Positions 36,301-49,900 are shown, numbered from the stretch's first letter. The stretch: DNA of 64,000 nt from Sarocladium kiliense (GCA_030734395.1 JAUZTG010000029.1:3286001-3350000); one strand, 5' to 3'. Translations and numbers: made by a program. The notes: generated by a model from the sequence alone, not told the origin.

Positions 36301-38405
36301 CTCAGCGTCAGTAGACACTAAACGTGGCAACCTATCTCTCCACATCGTGACTTTGCTCAATAAAGGTAGACTATTAAGCCACCTCGACCTTTCACTCCCC
36401 AAACGGTGTGTTCTGCGACGATCATATCAGGGAGGGGACAAGGACCAAGCGGGTCACAGAGACTGGCGTAAGCAGACACACATGCAGCTCAAGTCACAGG
36501 ATCTGGCTCGAGTTTGATACTTGACCGGCGGAAACAAACTTGATTCGACTTTGGGAAACATTGTTTCCTCTTCATTTGATGAGGTTGTTCGATTCTATAC
36601 CTCGGTCACAAGTCGGTATCTGTACTGATCCTCGACGACGACGCTCCGCATTGTCCACACTAACAGGGGACCCTAGGTTGTCGAAATCGCGGGGTCTGGC
36701 CGAGGAGATTACAACACGACGCAGCACAACCTGATAAGTTCTTCAGCATGCTCAGTTCCATTTCCTCACGTTTGCGCAACCTGGCTGGTCAAAACATGGA
36801 GCATTCACAGCCAGCATCCCTGCATCGTTCACGGCCATTAATGTTGGCAATAATTGGCCGCGTTCGAGAAGGAAACGGGCTTTGCGTTGCGAGCATAGCG
36901 GCAAATGTTATCACTCACCCGCCTTCATACGCACAAGCCAAGGCCATCTAGAACGCCAGTGCCAGCCGGACCAGCAAAGAGGTCCATGAATGGCGCTGCA
37001 CACTCCTGTTGTAATCCCAAACGGGGGACGCCCTGAGCACCATCCACTATTGGAGAGTTTCGCAGTAATGGTAGTGGTGGTTCCTGCAGGCAGCTATGGC
37101 TCTCGAGGGTGGCCGAAGATGATCGGCAAACGGTCTTCCACCCATTGCGAAAGGTCCGTAGAGCGATAAGGTGGAGTGTGCGGGACGAGTAGACTGGGGC
37201 TCATACGATTCATTGTGAAGCATGGTTCATTCCGTTTATTCCCGGAATTCGAAGCGGAGAAACACTCTGGTCGCGAATTTGATGAAACTATCGTGGTGGA
37301 GGCCGTGTGTTTCTATTTCGAAAGCTGGATACAGAAGATGGGACTATGGTCTGATGTGGATGACTCGATGCCATCGACACCATCAACGGGCCGTTGAGCG
37401 GGCCGGTGAAAGCTTACCTGGTCAACTTCAAACCCGAGTTTCGGAGCAAACGGCAGCGTTAGGGCCGAATTGACTTTGATTGAAAGTGACAGCGCCGTCC
37501 GCTTGTTCCGGTCGATATGCACAGCTGAGAACCATCCAGGTCAAGGTATCTTCGACGCTCGTTTCATGCAGACAACCTGAACTCCATCCTGTTGACAAGG
37601 GTTTGGCATCTCGAAAGCTCCACATGATACGCAAGCTCCGAGTCCCCTCCTCTTATCGACTGCCCGCCCATGACTGTTAATTTCGAAGCAAACTGCTCAC
37701 ATCTTCAGGTGCGATACTGAACGCGGTCGAACATCTACTCGTTGCATATCTGCAGGCGAAGAAATATGAAAGCTTTCTCTTTTCTTGTCAGTCGAAACTA
37801 CAGATGATGACAGATTGTGTCTGCACCAATGACAAATCTGTGCGCTCGGCTGCATGAGTCAAGCCCTGTGCCATGTATCAATCAATAAGTGCTGACTGCA
37901 ATTGACAACAAGCAATTCGGCGTCTTCTTGTCGATGTTGTTTCGCAACGGGCGGAGTCTCTTCTTGGCGATGGAATCCTACATGGATGAAGCTCCTCTGG
38001 CAAGCTGACCCGTGTCCCATGTCAGAGTTCCACAATTGGGTTTCTACTTGTAATTCCGGCAGCTGAGAGGACAAACATGTCAGACTAGGTGTTATGGCAA
38101 AGGAACTACTTTTCACATTGGTCTGTGGGGGCCATAGACGACGAGTGCTCCTAGATAGAGGTGACATGATCTGGCCTGGGTGGATAGTCGTGTACTAAGA
38201 GTACTTCATACCACGGTAGGAGACTTTCAATGAGACGTGAAATCGACAATCTGGCATTTGTCATGAGAAAATAACAAGGTGTAAAAAGCCCAAGAGGGAC
38301 ATGCCCGTCCCAGCCGGAGCCAGAGAAGCCATGAAAGATATCCTCCAAAATCAAGTTGCGCCACAAGATAGACCTTTTATCTGCCTCTTCTGCTTTATAG
38401 ATCCC
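33317..38405. other. 5-kb gene-poor region
   Basis: No supported gene. Short frames on both strands (for example 34191-34592 and 35058-35503 on the plus strand) lack domains and join to nothing convincing. Homopolymer runs of A and T are frequent at 33.6-34.4 kb. No terminal repeats, transposase-like frames or RNA genes recognised. Confidence 0.5.
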
Positions 38406-40094
38406 TCAGGTGCTTGAAGTTGGTACACCACCAAGATACCACAGATTCTGCTTCACACGCTCTGACAACAGCTCCTCGTTTCCAGTATACATGTACGATG
38501 TCGTCTCAAGCCAAGCCCCAGGGAAGGGCATTGGAAGGTCGATCGAGTCTCCCTTGTGTGTCTCCCGTAGCAGCAGCACCGCGGCCAAAGCTGGAGCATG
38601 GGCTCGAGCAAACGGCAGGTCTGCCTTCGCGTTAGTTTATCGCAGTCTTCTGCAACAAGGTAAGAAAGCAGGAGCTAAAGGAAGAGACGTACGGATGGGG
38701 ACCGGAGGCATCGTCAATCGACGTGTTGGGCCTGCTGAGATAGGGGTGGCAGGTGTTCCTGCTTGTTGAGCTCGAACATGTGACTTGCGTCTTCTCGCCA
38801 GAGAGGGAGAAGAGGCAGCACTGAGAGGAGTTGAAGTCGTCGTTGAGGCAGCGACTGTCGTATTTGTGCTTGTGCCAGACTTGGGGCTCTTGGGCGACCG
38901 TGCGAAGTCGGGGATCGTATCCCGTAACTTGCGACGGTCAAACTCTCGCGTCATCGCCATGGAAGAACGGCCGGGGGAGTGAATGACGATGCGAAGGAGG
39001 AGTGAATTGCCGAAGGGGTTGACCGGGATGGCTGTTGGTGGAGAAGGAGATTTCTCCCCAGCGCCATCGAGGTCCAGCTCATCATCTCGCACATCGGTAA
39101 CGCTGGAAGTGCTCATCGTAGAGCCATGGCGGATCTCAACTGCGCGAACGTAAGCGTCGGCCATGGTAGGGTTGCACAGGTATTGGCCTCCGACTTTCCA
39201 GAGGTCCTCACGGAGCTGGGGTGTCGGGTTGGTTGTAGTAGAGGAGGGAGTTGCCGTGGAAGCAGGGGAAGGCTGTTGTTGCTGTTGGGCGTGAGAGCGA
39301 TGAGTTTGAGGTGAAAAGATTTGGTGATGTGAGGCCATGGGCGGTTGCATAGGGATCTGAATGGGCATCGACACTGGAGTCCATCCATAAGGGATGCCTT
39401 GCCACGAAGGGACTACTTGGATGGGTGTGTAGGCTCCATAGGTACTGGGACTGTTGACGGCAGGCTTCGACACACGAGAGAGACGCCGGCGATCCTGTTG
39501 ACGGTGGCCATGGTAGCTTGACTGTGGCTGATCGCCACTCGGAACTAAGCGGGTGAGAGATGGGAGGCGAGGGGGTTGGTGAGCTGAGGCTTGTCGGGCT
39601 GGATTTAGGGTCAACGGCGCGGGACGCTTCTGCTGGTGGTGAGGACGCTGTGGTTGGGGTTGGGAAGGGACTGGGAGGCTTTGAGAAGGCCTGTGTTGAT
39701 GGTGAGATGGCTTACGAGACTGGTCATGCCGCTCGTTCTCTTGAATGCCATCATGGGGGCTCCGCAGTGGCACTCTCGACTCAGGCGATGTGGGAGATCC
39801 CGAAGCAGACGAGCTAGATCCCCTATCCAACCGAGCAACAAGGTCTTTGTCGTGCTGCTTCATTCCGTCCTCACGTGCGGCTGGCTGCAGAAGGACAGGT
39901 CGAGCAGCGTCGTCCACTGTGGTTGCTTCGGCAGTGGACCAATTTGGCTCCCTGAAGATGGGAGTGTCGGAAGACGTTCTCTCGATATGATGGTCGATGT
40001 CCTCATGGGGATCATCGATGGCCATGACTGCTGTTTCGACCTTGATGTGATCGACTGAGCGACGATATCTGAACAGTGGTGGTTGGACTTCCAT
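38406..40094 (-). CDS. Fungal protein with a long disordered region and a BTB-like C-terminal segment
   Basis: Two exons (40094-38693 and 38620-38406) joined over a 72-base intron give 538 residues. The intron has a GTACGT donor, a CTAAC branch site and a GCAG acceptor ten bases later. An earlier CAG acceptor inside it would shift the frame. Residues 1-330 are Gln/Pro/Ser/His-rich and disordered. The C-terminal part carries LLLRIVIHSPGRSSMAMTREF and, across the splice, PPVPIHLPFARAHAPALAAV, then HKGDSIDLPMPFPGAWLETT and SYMYTGNEELLSERVKQNL. The YxYTG element and the spacing resemble the second half of a BTB/POZ fold. That suggests a protein-interaction role, as inference only. An in-frame ATG at 40025 (MAIDDPH) is an alternative start. 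Function unknown. It is divergent from GWT1. Confidence 0.75.
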
Positions 40095-41606
40095 GTGGGT
40101 GCGTCTATCGAATGAGCAGAGGATGGCGGACCGTAGAAAAGCTTCTGAAATGCTGCAGGTCAGGACTTCGGACTTTTGACCCTTTTCGGGAGTATCTCAA
40201 AAATGACTGGGAATGGCAATATGATTATAATCGAGCAAGAAGGGGACGGTATATGAGAGGAAACGATGATGACACTGTCTGTTGTTATGCTCCCCAGATT
40301 TGTAAGGACTCGTGACGTTGAGAGATATCACGAGAGCAACGCCGCCAGAAGAAGGGAGCACGTTTAGCAAAGAAACCAAGAGACGCCAGAGGGACACGTT
40401 GAGTTGGAGGGTCGGAGGTACTGGTATATGAAAGACCATAGAGCATTGCTCGGGAGAAAAAAAGTATTGTCAAAGAACGCAGACCCAGGGATCAGCCAAC
40501 CGCTTCACGACTTTGGCCTGGAATGAGTCTTCCGCCCACATAGTTTGTCCATGGTTGGCTCGGTGTGCGTGACTACAACGCGGTGACAGGATAGTGGTTT
40601 GATGGTGGTAGGCTCCCTCCTCACATATCACAAAGAGACGGGTTCTCTTTCAAAGAGCCCCGGGGGTGATTACTAGGAGGAGAGATAGTTTGATGTGTTG
40701 GCGCCGTCGTCCCATAAGAGTGCGAGCCGGCATGTGATGGGGAACGCACTCCGTGTCAATTCTAATAATAAAAGGATTCTGGTTAGATGGGGAGCGAGAG
40801 AAGTCTGTTCCGGAATCGGCGAATTCCTTCCCTCTGAAAGAGCCATCAGAGTGGCGCCGATGGAAGGGCTGCGCTAGAGGCAAGTGATGATCATGGCGCT
40901 CAAGTTGAGGCGGTTCTCTTTGTTCCGTCTGGGTTGGAATGAAGAGGTCCAAGCTTTCTTAGGTAGAGATGGAATGACTCTACGATCTCTTTAATGTTCG
41001 CGACGCGAGATTGCGCGGGGGTGATCGGGGCTGTGAACAGAGTCTCAGGTGAAGCCAGTATATTTTGGACAAACTAATGAGGCGTGTTATAGACAAAGAT
41101 GAGAACAGGTTCAAGTTGTCGATGAGTTGATACGTCTATAAATGATCATATTGTTGCTTTGAGACGCTGGGCTGGTCCCGGGTAAGCAGCCCGGACATGG
41201 TAGCAACAACCTGTCATGTGACGAGTCGCTGTCGTGCTCAAACACACGCTGCTGATTGGGCACCGACGCCTGTAGCGGCTCCCCAGTGGCCCGCCCGCGA
41301 CGACAGCTGCTTGAGCTTCCGAGCTGTGTCTTCCGAACATCCCCCTCCCAGCTTCAGCTTCATTCACCCATCCGGACACACAGCCACTCTTTCCCGGACA
41401 CGTCGTCACTACTGCAAGCTTCATCTCCCATCCCAGGTCAACCGCATAAGAAAAGAGTCTCTCGCTCCTGGCTCTTTCCCTCCACACAAGGTCGACTGTC
41501 CAACATGCTCTGAGCTAGCTTCTGTTTGCTTGTCCGATCACCACCTGTCTTCACCCCCGACACCACCGCCCTCGTGCTACTGGCGACAGGCCATCTGTCA
41601 GCTATA
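40095..41606. promoter_or_regulatory. Intergenic region between divergent BTB-like gene and GWT1
   Basis: About 1.5 kb with no supported gene. It must contain the promoters of both flanking genes. The last 250 bases before the GWT1 ATG are C/T-rich, as expected of a leader. Confidence 0.5.
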
Positions 41607-43172
41607 ATGTCTAATGAAACGAGCTACAAGCAGCTCAAGGAAGACTTCGTCTCCGGCTTGACTGGTGGCTCTGTCACAGAAATCAACTATGTCACCGCTG
41701 TCGCCCCCGTACGTCCCCTTCGTCCCCTCTCTCTATCCGACCCCTCATTCCGGGTTGCTACAGAATCAAAATAGCTAATTGTCCTCTGACAGGTTGGCGT
41801 TCTTCTGTGGTCTGTTCTTCAGGCACGCCAATCCTTCTTCACGCCCTACGGCCCCGTAGGCATGGTCGTCGACTTCCTACTCAACGTCGCCCCCTTCCTC
41901 CTCGCGACGACTCTTTACGCCGACCAACCGATCCTCCTCTCCCTCCTTCTCCTCACACCCGCATTGCTCGTCTATATCCTCCCACCAAGCGCCAGCTCCC
42001 GACGCAGAATTGCACGGAAACCAAAACCAAGTGGTGGCGCTGCTCAACGGCCTGATACTCTTGCCGTTAAGCCTTTCCTCACGACGTACCGAGCCAACAT
42101 GATGCTAGTCACCTGCGTCGCCATTCTTGCCGTGGACTTCCGGCTTTTCCCGCGTCGCTTCGCAAAGGTCGAGACATGGGGCACTTCATTGATGGACATG
42201 GGCGTTGGGTCATTCGTCTTCTCTGCTGGCGTTGTTGCCGCACGCCCTGTGCTCCGTGAGAAGATGACTGGTCGCTTTATCCACCTCCCGCGGCGTATGG
42301 CTCAGGCATTGCGCCACTCAATACCCTTGCTGGCCCTGGGTGGGATTCGTCTGCTCAGTGTTAAGGGGCTGGACTACGCAGAGCACGTTACAGAGTACGG
42401 CGTGCATTGGAATTTCTTCTTCACGCTGGCCTTCTTGCCGCCGTTTGTCGCGGCGTTCCAAGCCGCGCTCAATATCATCCCCTCGCACGCCGCTCTAGCG
42501 CTCATTGTCAGCGGCACTTACCAAGTCCTCCTCGAATGGACCTCCCTCAAAGCCTATATTCTGACTGCCCCTCGCGTCGACCTCATCTCTATGAACAGGG
42601 AAGGTATCTTCAGCTTCTTCGGCTATCTAGCCATTTTCCTCGCCGGCCAAGATCTCGGCATGTTCGTCATGCCCCGCAGCGTCACCCCACGCAGCACCTC
42701 CTCCGCAGGTGTCCAACGCAACACCCTTCTCATGACCATGGGCGTCTGGGCAGCCATCTGGACAGGCCTCTACCTCGTCTCTACCTCATACTCCTACGGT
42801 TTTGGCCTCAATGTCTCCCGCCGCTTAGCAAATCTACCCTACGTCCTCTGGGTAACCTCCTTCAACTCCGTTCAGCTCCTCGCTTTCTGCGCGATAGACA
42901 CACTATTCTTCCCAGCCTTCTACAACGCCACTGATGCCCGTGGTGAGCGAGAGGCATATGATTTCGCTACGAGCACTGTTTTGCGGGCTTTCAACCGCAA
43001 TGGGCTGGCACTGTTCTTGCTCGCCAACTTGCTTACAGGGTTGGTGAACCTCACGGTGCCGACCCTGGATGTTGGCCCCACGGTGACGATGGGCATATTG
43101 GTGGGGTATGCCGCCTTGCTCACTGGTGTGGCGTTAGTTTTGGACGCGTGCAACATTTCCATAAAGATTTGA
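41607..43172 (+). CDS. GWT1: GPI-anchor biosynthesis inositol acyltransferase (PIG-W/Gwt1)
   Basis: Acylates the inositol of glucosaminyl-phosphatidylinositol in the endoplasmic reticulum, an early step in GPI-anchor synthesis needed for wall mannoproteins; the yeast protein is the target of the antifungal manogepix. Two exons (41607-41708 and 41793-43172) with an 84-base intron give 493 residues, the usual length. The short first exon encodes SYKQLKEDFVSGLTGGSVTEIN, the family N-terminus. The body is a chain of about a dozen hydrophobic segments with family motifs FRLFPRRFAKVETWGTSLMD, GVGSFVFSAG, HVTEYGVHWNFFFTLAFLP, NREGIFSFFGYLAIFLAGQDLG and RRLANLPYVLWV. The protein ends NISIKI. No disrupted motif. 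Confidence 0.96.
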
Positions 43173-46100
43173 GTGTTTGCTGCGTACTGAAGTACAGGAG
43201 CTCAGCTAAGCTTGGATAGATACAAATCAATATCAGATCAATGTAAAAAAATGCGGATAATGAAATGGTAGTGGACAGTCCCAAATAATGCTGCTCCGGG
43301 CTAAGACTCCCTTGCAGTCGTAGTGACTTGCAAATTCGTTCGCGAGCTCAAAAGTGGGATATGAAGGGTGGGCTTCTCCATCCCTTACAGTTGCACTATT
43401 CGGAATAGTCACATAGTGTCTAGCAACAGCCATGGTACGGAGTGGGAAAAAAAAAGATTAGGCGTTGTTGACCATTACGCTGATCTTTTTCGGGAACAAA
43501 GTTTTTGTTACCGCTTCTTTCCCATGTTTTTGACGTGTCGCGCCTGGTGCAAACAGCGACAGACGCATGAATCTAATGAAATTGGACTCCACGGTGCCCA
43601 GCCCATCTACGAGCACAGAGAGGCCAACAGACAAAGCATGAGACCTGAAGACACCCAAGGAGCGAAAAGAGATAAATTCCGTGCTTTGACCCCAAGGCTC
43701 ACGTATTCGGAGGTTCGCGGGTTGGGCGTCGAACTCATTCAATGGGCTCCAAGCTCGCCATGGCGTTTGCGGGAGTTCGAAGGTTTAAGACACCGGCCGG
43801 GAACTAGATTAACCAGAGACATTGCAACGCCTTATGGCTTTGCGTGACGAGACCAACATTGGAAGCACGAGTTCTCAGGCTCCGCGCTCATCTTGGGTAG
43901 CCAAGCTTAGACCAGTGATGCATTCTTCCAGGCCTGTCGTGAGAACCACGCGCGTAGATTTGTTGGTGTGTGCTTCCTATGCGCAATGTGGAGGCATGAA
44001 CGCGGCCTACATCAGACGATGACGATTATCATCACCTTTGGGGGCGTCTGAATCAAAGCTCCACGGTTGGGTGGAACTCGGTCCGTGGCTGACCGTGGCC
44101 CGGCAGTCTGGATGAGGCGTGGATGCCATGCTGGATGAGTTTGGCCCACGGAACGTTCCAATGCGAGATGAGGCGGCACCGGGCCACGAGAAAGATGGCC
44201 GCCACGAGCCAGTCGGAATGTCGGCGCACATGAGCAATGGCAAGTTCCGCATTTCTCGGCGCCGGGCCGCTTTGACATTGCAAAGGCGGGTTTGCGCGGA
44301 GCGTTCGTAGACACGATAAGAACGTCAGCAAGTCAAGTGTTTGTGTCTGTTTCGGGAACCCGGTTTTCTTCTTTTTTTTGGAACGTCTGTGCGGCTAATC
44401 ATAGTAGTGAAAGGAATACTGTGATGGATAGAACGTCAAGCGGCTGATGACTTTACTTCTTGTGTCTGTGCCTGACAGTGTCGCGTTCTGAGCAAGCGAA
44501 TGGGCGTTGCGGAAAACACAAACCGGGAGTATCCTGGCAGAAGCTGGACGGACAAGCCGAGATGCGCTGCATCGTCAGCCCGTGGATAGGATGCAGAAGA
44601 AGCAAAAGCTTGTAGCTGGGGAAGGGAGCTGAGACCACCAGCGTGCCTGTGCTTGGTTAAAGCAAGGGGCCGGAATTGTTGATGACTGCTGAATTTGATG
44701 GAGAGTGCAGCTTGTCCTTCAATGGAAATTCAGTAGAAATCCTATGGGCGAATCATGGCAGCGCTGATGACGTTGGGAAGGGTCAAGATTGAGGTGGAGG
44801 AGGGAACGGGCCGCGGCTCCAACAGTGAGACGGTTTTGCACATGGCATTTAGTGAGTCGTTCAAGGCCGAGTGAGCCACTGGATTGAGGCTGTTACACAC
44901 AAAAGCCACCGACACTGAGCGTGGACGAGACGAGATGTGGCGTCTGCATCGTGGAGCTCGCGGTGGAAGTAGCATCCAACAGGAGGACGAGGAGAGGAAG
45001 AAAGCAACTGAGGTAGGTACCTGCAGGCCGGTGGAGTCCGGCCCCCTCTGGCCCCGTCCCAGGCCCCTCAGGCTCGTCTAGCGGGACGCAGGAACGGCGG
45101 CTGTCACCTTGTTCGGTCTCACCTCTCGCACTTTCCCCTGAGCCTAAGGCGTGCCTTAGCGCGTTTCGTCTCTCCGCCGAGGGCCACGACGTGGTGGATG
45201 ACAGTCACTCAGTCTTCTTGTGATGCGATCCATTGCTTCTCGCGATGGCCTCATCTCACCACTCCTGGTGCTGAGGAGGTCACAAGCTCGTTTCTTGTCC
45301 GCTCAGAGGGTAGGCCAGGGCTGATTATCGCACAGTCAGCCGTGGAATTGTTTATGCACTAGGCTCAGGCTAGCTTCTTGTCGTGGCTGCAGCGTCACCC
45401 ATTTCAAATCTCCCGTCGCTAATCTCGGCTGAGCTTAGAGTCAATGCAATGCGACATCACTGCGCGAACTGATGATGAGAGTCGAGTCAAGTACGGGTTG
45501 GAGGCAAGTGCTTGACGATGCTCAATGCCGTGTGTAGGCCGTGACTACTGACGCGTACCAAGTTCCGTTCATTCTTGACTTGGTCGTGATAGTAGGTGCG
45601 GTAACTAGTGCTCTCGTAGACGCACAGTCAGTTGTTGAATGGCTGCTCATTTCAGTTCAACTCGCCTGTCTCTCTCACCCTCAAGTTCGCGCCTGGATTC
45701 CCGTCCATGCTCTGTGCTCATGCCACCCCCATCTCGCTGGCACACCCCAGTCGGTGATCCTGCCTTGGAAGGGCAACTCATGTATCTTTTTGCAGGAAAT
45801 TACACCATTCGAGTACTTCAATTTCTTCCCTCCAAGACCGTCTTCAAGGCAAGGTCTTCCTTCTCTTCACCCCTGCTCATGCTTCATTGTGCTCCTCCCT
45901 CTGTCCAGCTCCAGCCGGAGTCAGCTCTCGCAAGCACCACTTCCACTGACACCCACTGTGGCCACCACACACCACCAACGTTGTCAGTGTATCCACTGCC
46001 AAATGGGGGCCATTGAGCCACTGTAGCTTCCAAGAACAGGCGCTGGTGTGTGCCTCGCGCACGCCCAGCTCTCTCACTCATTCTCACGCCCGTATCACCT

Positions 46101-46970
46101 CACCTCAATTTCTCCCTCGTCGCCGTCGTCCTCCTTCTCCTGCCTCTCCCTCTTCACCTCCTCCTCCTCCCCTTCAACCTTCTCCCGCCCTTCCACCAAG
46201 GCTAGGTCGCTCACCTTGCCTGCTGGTCAGCCTCTCGACCACCTTTCGCTGTCCATCTTCAAAGGCTGCGTGTCGTCCGTTTCCTTTGTTGTTTGTTGAC
46301 GACTCCATCCCCGAGTCTCCATCGAGCGACCACCTTTATCGACCACCTACGCCAACGCATCAGAGTCGACGAATAATCTCCCGAGCTCGGGTATCGAAAC
46401 GCGCAATCGGATCGCCAACCTTTCCTGTCTGGTCGCGTCATTTTCGACTTGCTATCAGTCCAGAGTACTGTTTGCTGCCTCTACCACATCGACGACACCT
46501 GAAAGACCACCATCCTACCAACGCCTGACAAGTCCAACCTGCACGCGCGCCGAGCACCCGCTGCAACGCCTATCGCCTGCAGCTGCACCACAACAACGGA
46601 CCACCTCCATTGGTACCACGACGGACCTATCGCTTACTCTCCTTTTTTTTTTTGCCAGCGCATCGATTGAGTCCGCCTGTTTGGTGTCCTTTTTCTCCCG
46701 TTGGCCGAATTGGAACTTTGCATTGCCGCGATAATACATGCTACAATCGACTCCTTTTTTCGTGACGCCAATACCGTCGACAACTTTCGTAACAGATCCG
46801 CCGCCAAAGACTAGACCTCCTCGAGCGACGTCAACTTAGCTTCCGCCCGACAGCCACCCAGCTGTCGCTGCCCGGCCCGAGCTACCCTCACCGAGCCTGA
46901 CTTGCAGCCCTGCGAGGAAATTTGGCAACTCCCCTCCTCCAACGCTTCGCCACGCGTTCGGGCGTGGAAG
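43173..46970. other. 3.8-kb intergenic region, including a long C/T-rich leader of the kinase gene
   Basis: 43.2-45.5 kb: no supported gene; frames such as 43368-43847 (+) show no family motif. 45.5-46.97 kb: strongly pyrimidine-rich on the plus strand, with many small ATG-initiated frames ahead of the kinase ATG, consistent with a long 5' leader carrying upstream ORFs. This is inferred from composition and position, since no transcript data are available. Confidence 0.45.
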
Positions 46971-49900
46971 ATGTCGTCTGCTGCTCTACAATCGCCTCCT
47001 CACCGACCAACCGCCCTTGCATCGTCTCCCCTGTCGTCTCCCGCCGCCCATCCGTACGCCTCCTCTCACTCCTCGCCCACCGCCGAAGCTCAGCACCATT
47101 ATGCCCCTCAGTCTTCTACCTCTCAAACCTCGAGACGACAGCCTGCCTACAGATCAGCTGGCGACCCGACTTATTTCGACCCAGCTGCGCCAGCACTGAA
47201 CTCCCGTACTGCCGCTTCCTCGGAACGCCAGTCCCCAGCATCCGACCGCAACGCTGCCATGCCTCCCGTTGCGCCTCCTCGAACCTCTTCCTCTCAGCAA
47301 GCAGGGAGTTCGCGACGAGCACATCAGTCGGCAGAAAGAATTGCTGGTTCCCCCAGGCGACATGCAGATGGGTCAATATCCGCTTCTCGTGGTGAAATGA
47401 ACGGCGCAGGTGAGTCCTCGCAGAGGAGCAAGAGGAATGGCAACTCTTACACCTCAGACCCCTCCATGCGTCCGAGCAGTCGAGACGAACGAGGTGCCGG
47501 AACCGCATTGCCGGTTCATCCACACCCGACAGAAAGTTCTAAGCCGTCACGGGAGGCTAGCGAGAACCTGTTAAGGGCTATTTCCAACGCTGAAGGGCCT
47601 CCAGTCCGAGACAGTCGTCAGGTGCCAGTCACAACACATGTTGATGATGCTGCTCCTCTTCCAGTCGTGTCAAGTGGAGCTCAAGATGATCAAAGAAGGG
47701 GCGGAAGGTCAAGGCATGACCACAGCCGCTCACACAAGGCTACCTCCAAGTTTGGTGACTTTATCTTGGGCAACACAATCGGCGAGGGCGAGTTTGGTAA
47801 AGTGAAGCTTGGTTGGAAGCAGGACAGCAATGTTCAGGTAAGCTCTGCAAAGGAAGGCATTTTCAAGTCTATCGCATTAACCACATCATTTGCAGGTTGC
47901 CATCAAGCTAATTAAGCGAGACACCGTGGGAAGTAATCCATCACGACTTGCGAAGATCCGACGAGAGGTCACCATTCTTCGTGGCATTCACCACCCAAAT
48001 ATCGTCCAACTAATCGATATGGTGGAAACGGACAGATATATCGGCATCATCCTAGAGTATGCATCGGGTGGTGAGCTCTTCGACTATATTCTGAACCACA
48101 GGTACCTGAAGGACAACTCAGCTCGACGTCTCTTTAGCCAATTAGTGTCCGGTGTAGGCTACCTTCACAAGAAGGGCATAGTACATCGTGATCTCAAACT
48201 CGAAAACCTGCTCCTGGATAGGAACCGGAACATCATCATCACAGACTTTGGCTTCGCCAACACTTTCGACCCTAACGAGGAGTTGGCCGAGGAGGAAGAG
48301 CTCAACCTTTCCGACAAGGACTGGGTGAAACGCGCTGGACTGGACAGGCTAAAACCGAACGGCATGAGGAAAGGTGATCTTATGCAGACGAGCTGTGGCA
48401 GCCCATGCTATGCTGCACCAGAACTGGTTGTTAGCGACTCCCTTTACACTGGCCGCAAAGTCGATGTCTGGAGTTGTGGTGTCATTCTCGTAAGCTTTTT
48501 TGGTGCCAACCGACCATTTGCGATCTTGCTAATTTCGAACGCAGTACGCTATGCTTGCTGGATATCTTCCCTTCGACGATGACCCAGCAAACCCTGAGGG
48601 TGACAACATCAACCTGCTGTACAAGTACATCGTCAGCACGCCGCTAACTTTCCCGGAATATGTCACACCTCACGCTCGAGATCTCCTGAGGCGTATACTG
48701 GTCCCAAACCCTCGCAAGCGCGCTGATCTGTTTGAGGTTGCGCGCCATAGCTGGCTGAGCGAATACGCTCACCTTGTCGAATTTATCACGAGCTCGACCA
48801 CTTTACCCTCCGACATCCAAAACGCTGCCTCACCCGAGGAGTTTGTGGAGCCGCCTATGGTAACCAGAAGTGCTTCCGTTCGCGAGAATTCGAAGCAGAA
48901 GGCATCACCCGGCGCAGCTGTGGGTGGTCTTGCTAAGGCCACTGGGAAGATCGACCCCGAAACTGAGCACGCTCAACGAACACCGAAGGATGCGAAACGG
49001 CGTACGGTTCAGGTCGAATACGTTGCTCCTTCCACGCAGACCCAACGTGGAGGGGAGCCCGTGGCAGCGCCTCGGCAACAGCGCAACCGCTCGTCCTCGC
49101 GTGGACCAGAGCCTGCCAGAGACAAACCCCTACCACTCGATCCGCCAGTTTCTCGAGACGGCCGGGAAAGGTCAAAACCTCCCAGCGCACACAAGAACAC
49201 GCCCACACGACCCACAGGCGGCTCTCGCGCCTTCTCTGATGATCAGCACCTCATGAACACTGGTGCGCGTCCACAGACCGGAGGCTCAATGTCTTCAGCC
49301 GCCTCTATGGGCTTGCAGAACATGGGCAATTATGGTGGTCATGGCCAGCCCCTCCCACCAGCCATGGCAGACACCAACGCGCATGGTCGGATTCAACAGC
49401 CCGCAAATGGTGAGGAGGAAACTATTGGTAGACCCAGCATCAGCGTTCCTCCCAAGTTTGCGCGAATGTCCGGCTTCGACCAGCACGCTTCTGGCCCTCA
49501 ACCGAGCGGAGAAGGTCGTGGTCATAAGCGAAGTAATACTCTTGGGGAAATTGGTTCGAAGCTTCTTGGGCGCAGCGGGTCTGTGTTCGGAGGACGCAGT
49601 AAGAAGCGGCCTGAACAGACATCTCAGCCGCAAACACCTACGGAACAAGCTCCTCAGCAATACCAACAACAGCAACAGCAGGCTGACAAGAGGAGGTATC
49701 CCCCGGTCTCCATGTCGAATGCAATGCCTGCAGGTGATGAGCCGCCATCTAGACCTTCAATCGACTCGCGGGCGTCCCGACGGTCATTCTCACTGGGGAT
49801 CGGCAAGAAGAGAAGTGGGAGCGTATTGGGTTCGCAGGTCTCGCAGGAGAAGCAAGAGAGGCGTAGGTTCTCGTTACTTCCTCCATCCTTCTCGCTCAAG

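Noticed and set aside
46902..46970. Upstream extension of the kinase frame
   Set aside because: The extension begins at a TTG codon, not an ATG; the first ATG in frame is 46971.
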